Below are positions 1-7,366 of a DNA stretch of 64,000 nucleotides, piece by piece. The DNA lies in the IMG/VR virus record IMGVR_UViG_3300032308_002775, positions 1-64,000 of that record; one strand, 5' to 3'. Source of the stretch: a virus. Under the pieces are notes generated by a model, which ran no database searches, was not told where the DNA came from, and saw only the letters and a list, made by a program, of their open reading frames with translations. The translations under genes were made by a program, and so were the position numbers. Position 1 is the first letter of the stretch. Every line of letters begins with the position of its first letter.

Positions 1-35
1 CACCGGCGCTGGCCGGTTCTTGTTCAGGGTTTTTC

Positions 36-63
36 TTGACAAGATACTGCGCTACGCTATCTT
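36..63 (+). promoter_or_regulatory. Sigma70-like promoter
   Basis: TTGACA (36-41), a 16-base spacer and TATCTT (58-63). The -35 is perfect and the -10 matches 4 of 6. Transcription would start near base 70, almost on the ATG at 71, so the message would be leaderless or nearly so. No ribosome binding site precedes that ATG, which fits. Confidence 0.5.
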
Positions 64-70
64 GGCCGCT

Positions 71-874
71 ATGAAAACGCATTATTTCATCTCGGGTCTG
101 CCCCGAGCGGGCTCGACCCTGCTGTGCAACATTCTGGCGCAGAATCCGAAGTTTTACGTGTCGCCCGCAACGTCGGCGTGCCACGACATTCTGTTCAACA
201 TCCGCAATCAGTGGGACAAGCTCACGGAACATCAGGCCGAGGGCGTGGATTACGACCAGCTTCGGCGGGTGCTGGCGGCGGCGCTGAACGCTTATCACAC
301 GACGGACAAAACCACTGTTATCGACAAGGGCCGCGGCTGGCTGAGCCTGATCGAGCTGGCAGAGTTCACCACGGGCGTGCCGGTCAAGATTCTCGTGCCC
401 GTCCGAGACCTGGCCGAGATATTCGCCAGCTTTGAACTTTTGTGGCGCAAGACGTCCGGCCAGACGCAATGGTCGTTCGAGCAGTCGGAGTACTTCAAGG
501 CTCAGACAGTCGAGGGGCGTTGCGACATCTGGGCGGGCGCCAGTCAGCCGGTCGGCCTGGCCTATAACCGCGTGAAGGATGCGCTGGCGCGCGGCTATCA
601 CGACCGCTTGTTGTTCGTCGAGTTCGATGACTTAACGCAGCGACCGCGGGCGACGCTCGAGCGCATCTACGCGTTTCTGGGCGAAGAGCCGTTTACGCAC
701 GACGTCATGCGCGTCGAGCAGGTCACGCGAGAAGACGACGTCAACGTTCACCGGATTCCGGGGCTTCACACCATTCGGCCGCATGTGCAGCCCGTCCCCC
801 GGCGCGCGCTGGAGGTGCTCGGGCCGGAACTGCTCCAGAAATACAGTAACCTGGAGTTGTGGCGCGCGCGCTAA
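71..874 (+). CDS. Sulfotransferase family protein
   Basis: Probable PAPS-dependent sulfotransferase moving a sulfuryl group to a glycan or small acceptor. The N-terminus has the 5'-phosphosulfate loop (SGLPRAGSTLL, residues about 8-18). A VPVRDLAEIFASF segment near residue 107 fits the 3'-phosphate binding strand and helix. About 267 residues, normal for the family. I chose the ATG at 71, just before the conserved first strand; an in-frame TTG at 20 adds an unconserved tail that overlaps the promoter. It lies next to glycosyltransferases, so sulfation of a virion or host surface glycan is the likely role. The acceptor is unknown. Confidence 0.8.
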   Translation: MKTHYFISGLPRAGSTLLCNILAQNPKFYVSPATSACHDILFNIRNQWDKLTEHQAEGVDYDQLRRVLAAALNAYHTTDKTTVIDKGRGWLSLIELAEFTTGVPVKILVPVRDLAEIFASFELLWRKTSGQTQWSFEQSEYFKAQTVEGRCDIWAGASQPVGLAYNRVKDALARGYHDRLLFVEFDDLTQRPRATLERIYAFLGEEPFTHDVMRVEQVTREDDVNVHRIPGLHTIRPHVQPVPRRALEVLGPELLQKYSNLELWRAR

Positions 875-889
875 GTCGCGGTTATGAGG

Positions 890-901
890 AAAGATATCTA
901 A
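890..901. repeat. GATATC palindrome site 1 (AAAGATATCTAA)
   Basis: Copy of the window-wide palindrome AAAGATATCTTT, here with two changes on the right. It fills the spacer between the ribosome binding site (GAGGA, 886-890) and the ATG at 901, so a bound protein could affect this gene's expression. Confidence 0.6.
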
Positions 902-1851
902 TGGGCAGAGCGGCTGAGACCATTCCCGTCGATTTCGTGGAGCATTTCCGCGGGTACTTTCCGCCAGCGCATACAGACACCGCGGCGGTGCTGTGCTACT
1001 TCAACGCCTGCGAGTACAAGGCGCCTTTGGCGAACGCCCTTGCCGTCGTCAACGACTTGCGCCAGGCGAACATCCCGCTGTACCTCATCGAGCTGTGCTA
1101 CGGCGATCAGCTCGGCGTGATGCCGGAACCTACGATGCGCGTCCGGGCGCAGTCGTGGATGTTTCACAAGGAAAACCTGTTCAATCTTGTCACGCCGCAC
1201 ATTCCAGCCCAGTACACGAAGCTGGTCTACCTCGACAGCGATGTGCGTTTCAACTGCGCCGACTGGCTCGACCGGGCGTCGCGCGTCCTGGACCGTTGCG
1301 ACCTGATGCAGCCAATGGACTGGTGTTACTGGTCAGAGTCGTACAACCGCCAGGCGATGGCTGTGCGCGTGTCTCGAAGACTCGCCTGTGACCCAATGCA
1401 GGCGCATCCGGGATTTGCGCTGGGCGTTCGGCGTGAGTGGCTCGCGAAGCTGGGCGGTTTTTTCGAGTTGGCGATGACCGGCTCGGGCGATGCCTGTATG
1501 TGGCACGCCATCGGGAGCGCGCTTAAAGATAATTCCGGGTGGCAAACGTGCGGCTATCCCGGGCACGAAAGCGAGCGCTGGTTAAACAAATGCCCCGGTT
1601 TTGCGAAATATGTTGAGCACGCAAAAGCGCATCCGGCGCGCGTCGGGTTCACCATGGCCTGTTCGATGGGGCACATGCCGCACGGCACGCACAAGAACCG
1701 CCAGTATTACGATCGTGTAGATAAAATGATGCACGCAGGAATTGAAACGACAAGAAACAGCGACGGCGTGCTGGAGCTCGTTCACGAGCAAGATCGGCAG
1801 ATCATCGCTGACTACTTCAAAAGCCGCCGCGATGACGATAATGACGACTGA
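901..1851 (+). CDS. Glycosyltransferase, GT-A type
   Basis: A nucleotide-sugar transferase of about 316 residues. The sequence YLDSDVRF carries a DxD metal-binding motif (D112, D114), the hallmark of GT-A enzymes that hold the nucleotide sugar through Mn2+ or Mg2+. The C-terminus ends in an acidic run (DDDNDD). The start at 901 has a GAGGA ribosome binding site; an upstream in-frame GTG at 859 would overlap the sulfotransferase and lacks a site. It probably acts with the sulfotransferase on the same glycan. Donor and acceptor are unknown. Confidence 0.7.
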   Translation: MGRAAETIPVDFVEHFRGYFPPAHTDTAAVLCYFNACEYKAPLANALAVVNDLRQANIPLYLIELCYGDQLGVMPEPTMRVRAQSWMFHKENLFNLVTPHIPAQYTKLVYLDSDVRFNCADWLDRASRVLDRCDLMQPMDWCYWSESYNRQAMAVRVSRRLACDPMQAHPGFALGVRREWLAKLGGFFELAMTGSGDACMWHAIGSALKDNSGWQTCGYPGHESERWLNKCPGFAKYVEHAKAHPARVGFTMACSMGHMPHGTHKNRQYYDRVDKMMHAGIETTRNSDGVLELVHEQDRQIIADYFKSRRDDDNDD

Positions 1852-1872
1852 GCGGCCAGTCGCGCCGCCTGA

Positions 1873-1945
1873 CCCGGAGTGGAGAAATCGGTATCTCGCT
1901 GCCCTCATAAGGCAGAGTTTGCGCGTTCGAGTCGCGCCTCCGGCA
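1873..1945 (+). tRNA. tRNA with anticodon CAU (Met, or Ile2 if modified)
   Basis: A full cloverleaf can be drawn. Acceptor CCGGAG/CTCCGG (1874-1879 with 1938-1943); D stem GAGA/TCTC with a GG-containing loop; anticodon stem CTGCC/GGCAG with loop CTCATAA (anticodon 1906-1908); five-base variable loop; T stem GCGCG/CGCGC with loop TTCGAGT. Position 1 (C1873) faces C1944 as a C-C mismatch, giving six paired acceptor bases. CCA is not encoded. The three G-C pairs in the anticodon stem typical of initiator tRNA are absent, so an elongator Met or a lysidine-modified Ile tRNA is more likely. Confidence 0.8.
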
Positions 1946-1977
1946 TTGGTATCGTTTCCCGGTCACATGAGGCAAGG

Positions 1978-2358
1978 ATGCCCGCAAAAGACCCTGACGT
2001 ACGCCGCGCAACCTGGCGGCGCTGGTATCAGAACAACAAGCACAAGCAAATTAAACGGGTGCGCAGCCAGTCTCGGCGCAACCGCACAGAGATCCAGCAG
2101 TACAAGAGCGCCACGCCCTGCGCCGACTGCAAGCAGTGCTATCCGCACTACGTTATGGACTTTGATCACGTCACCGGTGAAAAGCTCGCCAACGTCGCCG
2201 ACCTGACACGCACGAATCATTCTCGTAAGCAGGTCTGGGAAGAGATCGCCAAGTGCGAGCTGGTCTGCGCGAACTGCCACCGGGCGCGCACGCACTTCCG
2301 GCGCCAGGAACGGAAGAACAGCAAACACAAAGACGACAACGGCGCTACGGCTGCGTAA
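1978..2358 (+). CDS. HNH endonuclease
   Basis: Small zinc-binding HNH nuclease of about 126 residues. Visible features are a CxxC pair (CADCKQC), the DFDHV strand carrying the first catalytic His, and a second zinc pair CANCHRAR near the C-terminus. The basic N-terminus (RRWYQNNKHKQIKRVRSQSR) probably binds DNA. The ATG at 1978 follows GAGG at 1969-1972; longer starts would run through the tRNA. The position just after a tRNA is typical of free-standing homing-type nucleases in phages, but a packaging or defence role cannot be excluded. Confidence 0.8.
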   Translation: MPAKDPDVRRATWRRWYQNNKHKQIKRVRSQSRRNRTEIQQYKSATPCADCKQCYPHYVMDFDHVTGEKLANVADLTRTNHSRKQVWEEIAKCELVCANCHRARTHFRRQERKNSKHKDDNGATAA

Positions 2359-2394
2359 CGCCAGCGATCAGCGGCATCGAACACAGGAGCGACC

Positions 2395-2700
2395 ATGGCA
2401 AACGAGGTAGATGAGATGTCCGCTGCATCGCGTGGTTCTCGGCCGGTGGCTTGGGCGGTCTGGTCGCCTGCCTTTGGCTACCCGTTTGGCGATGCGGCAA
2501 TCTTCAAGCGGAACGAACTTGCAATCGAAATGTGCGTGATGAATGGGTACGGCGTGGACGACATTGTTCCGCTGTATCGCAAGCCGATGCTGGAAGACGA
2601 GGAGTTGAAGGCGATCCGAAGGGCGGCGGCAATGGCGCGAGAGATGCATGACACGCGGCTAGAGGCTGCGTTGGGTGGCCTACTGGAACGACTAGGCTGA
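2395..2700 (+). CDS. Hypothetical protein, 101 residues
   Basis: Not recognised. The ATG at 2395 has an AGGAG ribosome binding site eight bases upstream. The N-terminal half is rich in Trp, Pro and Ser; the C-terminal third (EDEELKAIRRAAAMAREMHD) is a clear amphipathic helix. There is no signal peptide or membrane segment. It sits between the HNH nuclease and a heptosyltransferase gene and is probably co-transcribed with both. Confidence 0.6.
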   Translation: MANEVDEMSAASRGSRPVAWAVWSPAFGYPFGDAAIFKRNELAIEMCVMNGYGVDDIVPLYRKPMLEDEELKAIRRAAAMAREMHDTRLEAALGGLLERLG

Positions 2701-2716
2701 GAACGCTGGGTTTCCC

Positions 2717-3640
2717 GTGCATCCGCGCAACTACTCTCACATTCCGCGCCGCAAATACATCGAACGGCAACCGGGCGCGCAGAACCTCGCCGGGTTGGAG
2801 GTCTTGCTTCACCTGGACTCGTTCTGCCTGGGCGACACAGTCTGCCTGGCTTCGTGCCTGCCGGACTTTGTGCGCCACCACCGGCCCAAGAAACTCTGGG
2901 TCACCACGTTCTGGCCCGAACTGTTCGACCAGGCCGCCGAGTTCGAGATCCTGGACGCTGTCTCTGCGAGCGCCGAGCCGCTCGAGTGCGATAAGCTCGT
3001 CCTGGCGGGGTATCGCAAGCAGAGCCTGACGCACACGACCCGCGGCATGTTTTACGCCGCCCGGGACTCGATGGGGCTTCCGGAAGCTCCGCCTGGCGCG
3101 GCGCCCACCCGGCCGCTTCTCCGGCGGCCCATAAGCGGGACTTACCAGCCCAACAAGATCGTGATCGCGCCGGAGAGCACCAAGCAAATTGCGCGTTGGG
3201 ACTATCTGGGCATAGATATCTATGGCTGGCAGGCGGTCGTGGACAACTTAGTTCAGCGCGGTTACGAGGTGCACGATATTTCCTACGAGCACACGCTGAT
3301 GCTCCGCGGCGTCACGAAGCACGGCGGTGACGCAGACATTCAGTCCGCGGTGCAGCATCTCTGCGAAGCGCGCCTGTTCATTGGCCTGAGCTCGGGACTT
3401 GCCTGGCTGGCCTGGGCACATGTAATTCCAGTAGTCATGATCGCGGGTTTCACCAAGCCGCAGAACGAGTTTCCCTGCTACCGGGTCGAGAATCCGTACG
3501 CCTGCTCAGGTTGCTTTAACGTGTTTCCCAACATTCAGCGCGCCTGCCCGCTTTTTCAGGGCACGCCGCGGGAGCACGAGTGCCACCGAACGATTACGCC
3601 CGCGATGGTCCTGGCGCAGGTCGATCGGGCCCTGGTTTGA
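2717..3640 (+). CDS. TibC/Aah-like O-heptosyltransferase (GT9-related)
   Basis: About 307 residues. The middle (KIVIAPESTKQ, and SSGLAWLAWAHVIPVVMIAGF) matches the GT9 heptosyltransferase fold. The C-terminus carries a cysteine cluster (PCYRV, ACSGCF, RACPLFQG, HECHRTIT) like the iron-binding finger of the autotransporter heptosyltransferases TibC and Aah, which glycosylate Ser residues on adhesins. The next genes encode long fibre-like proteins, so protein O-heptosylation of tail fibres is an attractive inference. The GTG start at 2717 lacks an obvious ribosome binding site and is uncertain. The gene contains a perfect 14-base copy of the GATATC palindrome. Confidence 0.75.
   Translation: MHPRNYSHIPRRKYIERQPGAQNLAGLEVLLHLDSFCLGDTVCLASCLPDFVRHHRPKKLWVTTFWPELFDQAAEFEILDAVSASAEPLECDKLVLAGYRKQSLTHTTRGMFYAARDSMGLPEAPPGAAPTRPLLRRPISGTYQPNKIVIAPESTKQIARWDYLGIDIYGWQAVVDNLVQRGYEVHDISYEHTLMLRGVTKHGGDADIQSAVQHLCEARLFIGLSSGLAWLAWAHVIPVVMIAGFTKPQNEFPCYRVENPYACSGCFNVFPNIQRACPLFQGTPREHECHRTITPAMVLAQVDRALV
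3211..3224. repeat. GATATC palindrome site 2 (CATAGATATCTATG)
   Basis: Perfect 14-base palindrome inside the heptosyltransferase gene. It is read as I-D-I-Y and is followed by GGCTGG, as at the site near 31914. Confidence 0.6.
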
Positions 3641-3683
3641 TATCATTGAGACGTGAAAACTCCAGAAATTCTCGGGTTGCGCC

Positions 3684-4205
3684 ATGGTTCGCAAGAAGAT
3701 CTCCGACCTTGACCCGAAGGGCAATCTGGCGCCGACGGACATCATTCCGATCGTCGACACGGAGCTCAACCGGCGCAAAACCAAGCGCACCACGGTTCAG
3801 GACCTGATTAACGAGGTCAACGCCGTCACGCAGCCCGAAAAGGGCGCAGCAGGCGGCGTGGCGACGCTGGACTCGAACGCCCGGCTGAATACAGCGCAGC
3901 TCCCGGCCCTGGCCGTCACCGAGACGTTCACCGTCAGCTCAGAAGCGGCCATGCTGGCGCTTCCGGCACAGATGGGCGACGTGGCGATTCGCGAAGATCT
4001 CGGCCAGACATACATTTTGCAGGGCCAGAACGCCACGGTGCTTGATAACTGGGCGCTCTTGGCCGTGACCTCGCAGACGCTTGTCGGGTTAACCGACGTA
4101 GCTGATACAATACCGACTGATCGCGCCGCCCTTGTGTACGACCCGGACACAAACCAGTGGCGCCCCGCCAAACTCGACCGCCTCACGGATGGGGGCGCGT
4201 TTTAA
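3684..4205 (+). CDS. Tail-fibre-associated protein
   Basis: 173 residues. The N-terminus (KKISDLDPKGNLAPTDIIPI) resembles the segment found at the start of many phage fibre proteins. The middle (GVATLDSNARLNTAQLPAL and LTDVADTIPTDRAALVYD) is typical fibre-shaft sequence. The C-terminus ends in LTDGGAF, close to LDGGTF at the end of the next gene, suggesting a shared trimer cap or attachment tip. No catalytic motif. It directly precedes the 1002-residue fibre gene. Confidence 0.6.
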   Translation: MVRKKISDLDPKGNLAPTDIIPIVDTELNRRKTKRTTVQDLINEVNAVTQPEKGAAGGVATLDSNARLNTAQLPALAVTETFTVSSEAAMLALPAQMGDVAIREDLGQTYILQGQNATVLDNWALLAVTSQTLVGLTDVADTIPTDRAALVYDPDTNQWRPAKLDRLTDGGAF

Positions 4206-4246
4206 CAACATTTTGAGCAGGGTTTACGTAACAACGGAGTGCACTC

Positions 4247-7200
4247 ATGGCTAATACGCTTCGCATCAAGCGCCGCACCACTGGCGCGTCTGGCGCCCCT
4301 TCGAGCCTCGCTAACGCCGAGCTGGCGTTTAACGAGGTCAACAACACGCTGTATTACGGCAAGGGCGACAGCGAAGGCGCGGCCACCAGCATCATCGCCA
4401 TCGGCGGCGACGGCACGTTTGCCACGAAGAGCTACGTCGACAGCGCCGTCTCCGGCGCGGCGCCCACGGGCGTGGCTTATTTGGCGCAGGACAACACCTG
4501 GGACGCCACAAAGACCAACACCTTCAACGGCACGGTGAACCTGGAAGGTACGTTCAAGATCGACAACGTCACGGTCTCCACCAGCGCTGACGAGCTGAAT
4601 CTGCTCGATAACGCACAGGCTAACACGGTCGTCAACAGCAAGGCGGTGATCTACGGCTCCGCGGGCCAGATTGCCGCGGCGACGCTGGATACGACCGGCA
4701 ACGTGACGGTGGGCGGCAACCTCACCGTGAACGGCACCACGACCACCGTGAACAGCACGGTAGTCACGATCGACGACCCGATCTTCACCCTCGGCGGCGA
4801 CGTGGCAGCCGCAGCCGACGACAACAAGGACCGCGGCATCGCCTTCCAGTGGCACACCGGCAGCGCGGCCAGAATTGGCTTTTTTGGCTACGACGACAGC
4901 GCGGCTGCGTTTACGTTTATTCCGGACGCTACGATCTCGAGCGAAGTTGTCTCGGGCACAGCGGGCGACCTGATCGTGGGCAAGGTCAACAACGTCACGT
5001 TTACGTCGCCCGCGAGTGCCGCGACGCTGACGCTGGGTTCGGGCAAGACGGTCTCGATCAGCAACACGCTGACGTTCACTGGCACGGACAGCTCTAGCGT
5101 GGCTTTTGGTGCGGGCGGCACGGTGACCTACACGAGCAACACGCTGGCGGTGTTTGCGGCCACCACGTCATCGCAGCTTGCTGGCGTGATCTCTGACGAA
5201 ACGGGCACTGGCGCGCTGGTGTTTGCGAACACGCCGACTCTGGTGACGCCCGTGCTGGGCACTCCCACGTCGGGCACGTTGACGAACTGCACCGGGCTGC
5301 CTGTCGCGACGGGTATCTCCGGCCTGGCTACTGGCGTGGCTACGTTTTTGGCGACGCCGTCTAGTGCGAACCTGGCCAGCGCCGTGACCGATGAGACTGG
5401 TTCGGGCGCCCTGGTGTTTGCCAACACGCCGACGCTCGTGACGCCCAATATCGGCGTGGCGACGGCGACGACCGTCAACAAAGTGACGCTCACGGCTCCG
5501 GCGACCGGCAGCACGCTGACCATTGCTGACAGCAAGACGCTCACCGTGAGCAACACGCTGACCTTCACCGGCACCGACGCCAGCTCGGTGGCTTTCGGTG
5601 CGGGCGGCACGGTGGCCTACACCGGCAACAAGCTCTCCGTGTTCGCGGCGACCAGCTCCAGTGAGCTGGCGGGCGTGATCTCTGACGAGACGGGTACTGG
5701 CGCCCTGGTGTTTGCCAACACCCCGACGCTGGTTACCCCAGTGCTCGGTACGCCGACCTCGGGAACTCTCACGAACTGCACTGGCCTGCCGGTGAGCACG
5801 GGTATCTCCGGCCTGGCTACTGGCGTGGCTACGTTTTTGGCGACGCCTAGCTCGGCCAACCTCGCGTCGGCCGTGACGGATGAGACAGGCACCGGGGCGC
5901 TGGTGTTCGCGAACACGCCGACCCTGGTCACTCCAGTGCTCGGCACGCCGACCTCGGGCACCCTGACCAACTGCACCGGCCTGCCGGTGAGCACTGGCAT
6001 CTCCGGCCTGGCTACTGGCGTGGCCACGTTCCTGGCGACTCCCTCGAGCGCCAATCTCGCCAGCGCCGTGACCGATGAGACTGGTTCGGGCGCTCTGGTG
6101 TTTGGCACGGGTCCAACGATTACCACGAGTATTCTTTCTGGTAGCGCCACGCTGGCTGTGTTCAACACCACGGCCACCACGGTGAACGCCTTTGGCGCCG
6201 CGACGACGCTCAGTATGGGAGCCGGGTCTGGCACGACGACGATTAACAACAATCTGACCGTCACTGGCAACCTGACGATCAACGGCACTACGACCACGGT
6301 GAACAGCACGGTAGTCACGATCGACGACCCGATCTTCACACTCGGTGGAGACACGGCGCCCGGCTCTGACGACAACAAGGACCGCGGCATCGAGTTTCGG
6401 TGGTACAGCGGCTCGGCCAAGGTTGGCTTCTTTGGCTTCGACGACAGCACCGGCAAGTTCACGTTTATCCCCGACGCCACGAACACCAGCGAGGTGTTCT
6501 CGGGCACGCTGGGCACGATCGACGTGGGCGCCGTGCACATCAACGGCTCGCAGATCGCCGCCAGCAACCTGAGCAACGGCACCACCGGCTCGGGCACCAT
6601 CGTCCTGGCCACCAGTCCGACGCTGGTCACGCCTGCCTTGGGTACGCCCAGCTCGGGTACCCTGACCAGCTGCACGGGACTGCCTGTCTCGACGGGCATC
6701 TCGGGCCTGGGCGCGGGCGTGGCGACGTTCTTGGCCACTCCCAGCTCGGCGAACCTGATCTCCGCGGTGAGCGACGAAACTGGCACCGGGGCGCTGGTGT
6801 TTGCGAACACGCCGACGCTCGTGACGCCCGTCCTGGGCACACCTACCAGCGGCACTTTGACCAACTGCACGGGTCTTCCGGTCAGCACGGGCGTTTCGGG
6901 CTTGGGCACTAACGTAGCGACGTTCCTGGCTACGCCCAGTTCCGCGAACCTGGCCGCGGCGCTCACCGACGAGACGGGTTCGGGGAAGGTCGTGTTCGAC
7001 ACGAGTCCTACTCTGGTCACGCCGACGCTCGGCGTCGCTTCGGCCACGAGCATTAACAAGGTCGCGATTACAGCGCCTGCCACCAGCGCGACTTTGACCA
7101 TTGCGAACGGCAAGACGCTCACCGTAAGCAATACGCTCACGTTTACGGGAACCGACAGCTCTTCGGTGGCTTTTGGAGCTGGCGGAACAGTGGTGTACGC

Positions 7201-7255
7201 CGATACGGTCTGCTCGGCCATTGCTAACTGCACGCTGGACGGCGGCACGTTCTAA
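4247..7255 (+). CDS. Large repetitive tail fibre protein
   Basis: 1002 residues, very rich in Thr, Ser, Gly and Ala with almost no Cys. The N-terminus (RIKRRTTGASGAPSSLANAE) is a common fibre attachment motif also seen in the 7367 gene (KIQIRRSATASAAPTAGQLD). The body has three repeat types: a unit of about 65 residues containing TPTLVTPVLGTPTSGTLTNC; a longer block around TVNSTVVTIDDPIFTLGGD (twice); and a block around LTVSNTLTFTGTD (three times). This suits a trimeric beta-rich shaft. GGAG lies nine bases before the ATG. Adhesin or side-fibre function is inferred. Confidence 0.8.
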   Translation: MANTLRIKRRTTGASGAPSSLANAELAFNEVNNTLYYGKGDSEGAATSIIAIGGDGTFATKSYVDSAVSGAAPTGVAYLAQDNTWDATKTNTFNGTVNLEGTFKIDNVTVSTSADELNLLDNAQANTVVNSKAVIYGSAGQIAAATLDTTGNVTVGGNLTVNGTTTTVNSTVVTIDDPIFTLGGDVAAAADDNKDRGIAFQWHTGSAARIGFFGYDDSAAAFTFIPDATISSEVVSGTAGDLIVGKVNNVTFTSPASAATLTLGSGKTVSISNTLTFTGTDSSSVAFGAGGTVTYTSNTLAVFAATTSSQLAGVISDETGTGALVFANTPTLVTPVLGTPTSGTLTNCTGLPVATGISGLATGVATFLATPSSANLASAVTDETGSGALVFANTPTLVTPNIGVATATTVNKVTLTAPATGSTLTIADSKTLTVSNTLTFTGTDASSVAFGAGGTVAYTGNKLSVFAATSSSELAGVISDETGTGALVFANTPTLVTPVLGTPTSGTLTNCTGLPVSTGISGLATGVATFLATPSSANLASAVTDETGTGALVFANTPTLVTPVLGTPTSGTLTNCTGLPVSTGISGLATGVATFLATPSSANLASAVTDETGSGALVFGTGPTITTSILSGSATLAVFNTTATTVNAFGAATTLSMGAGSGTTTINNNLTVTGNLTINGTTTTVNSTVVTIDDPIFTLGGDTAPGSDDNKDRGIEFRWYSGSAKVGFFGFDDSTGKFTFIPDATNTSEVFSGTLGTIDVGAVHINGSQIAASNLSNGTTGSGTIVLATSPTLVTPALGTPSSGTLTSCTGLPVSTGISGLGAGVATFLATPSSANLISAVSDETGTGALVFANTPTLVTPVLGTPTSGTLTNCTGLPVSTGVSGLGTNVATFLATPSSANLAAALTDETGSGKVVFDTSPTLVTPTLGVASATSINKVAITAPATSATLTIANGKTLTVSNTLTFTGTDSSSVAFGAGGTVVYADTVCSAIANCTLDGGTF
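5200..7040 (+). repeat. Tandem and dispersed repeats inside the fibre gene
   Basis: Units of about 195 bases (65 codons) start near 5710, 5905 and 6100, with further diverged copies starting near 5220, 6610 and 6800. Neighbouring copies differ mostly at third codon positions, so the repeats are old enough to drift but remain alignable. Confidence 0.8.
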
Positions 7256-7264
7256 ACTGACGCG

Positions 7265-7296
7265 GCCGGGGCCCAAAGATATCTTTGAGCCCCGGC
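7265..7296. terminator. Hairpin built around a GATATC palindrome
   Basis: Inverted repeat GCCGGGGC (7265-7272) with GCCCCGGC (7289-7296) encloses the perfect palindrome CAAAGATATCTTTG (7274-7287). It lies ten bases after the fibre stop codon. As RNA it forms a long stem and could stop transcription or protect the 3' end, but no T run follows, so a protein-binding site is equally possible. Confidence 0.5.
7274..7287. repeat. GATATC palindrome site 3 (CAAAGATATCTTTG)
   Basis: Perfect 14-base palindrome in the gap between two fibre genes, and the only copy flanked by an extra perfect 8-base inverted repeat. Confidence 0.7.
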
Positions 7297-7299
7297 TGG

Positions 7300-7328
7300 T
7301 TGTCGGCTGTTTCGCCAGGCGCTACGAT
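7300..7328 (+). promoter_or_regulatory. Possible sigma70-like promoter
   Basis: TTGTCG (7300-7305), 17-base spacer, TACGAT (7323-7328); four of six matches in each box. It would drive the fibre gene at 7367 and lies just after the palindromic hairpin. Confidence 0.35.
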
Positions 7329-7366
7329 CGGGAGCGGTTTTTGACCTCTAGCGCAGCTGTTTTCTC

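Noticed and set aside
4247-7255. Homing intron or intein in the fibre or polymerase genes
   Set aside because: Reading frames are continuous with no splice motifs, and the HNH gene is free-standing after the tRNA.
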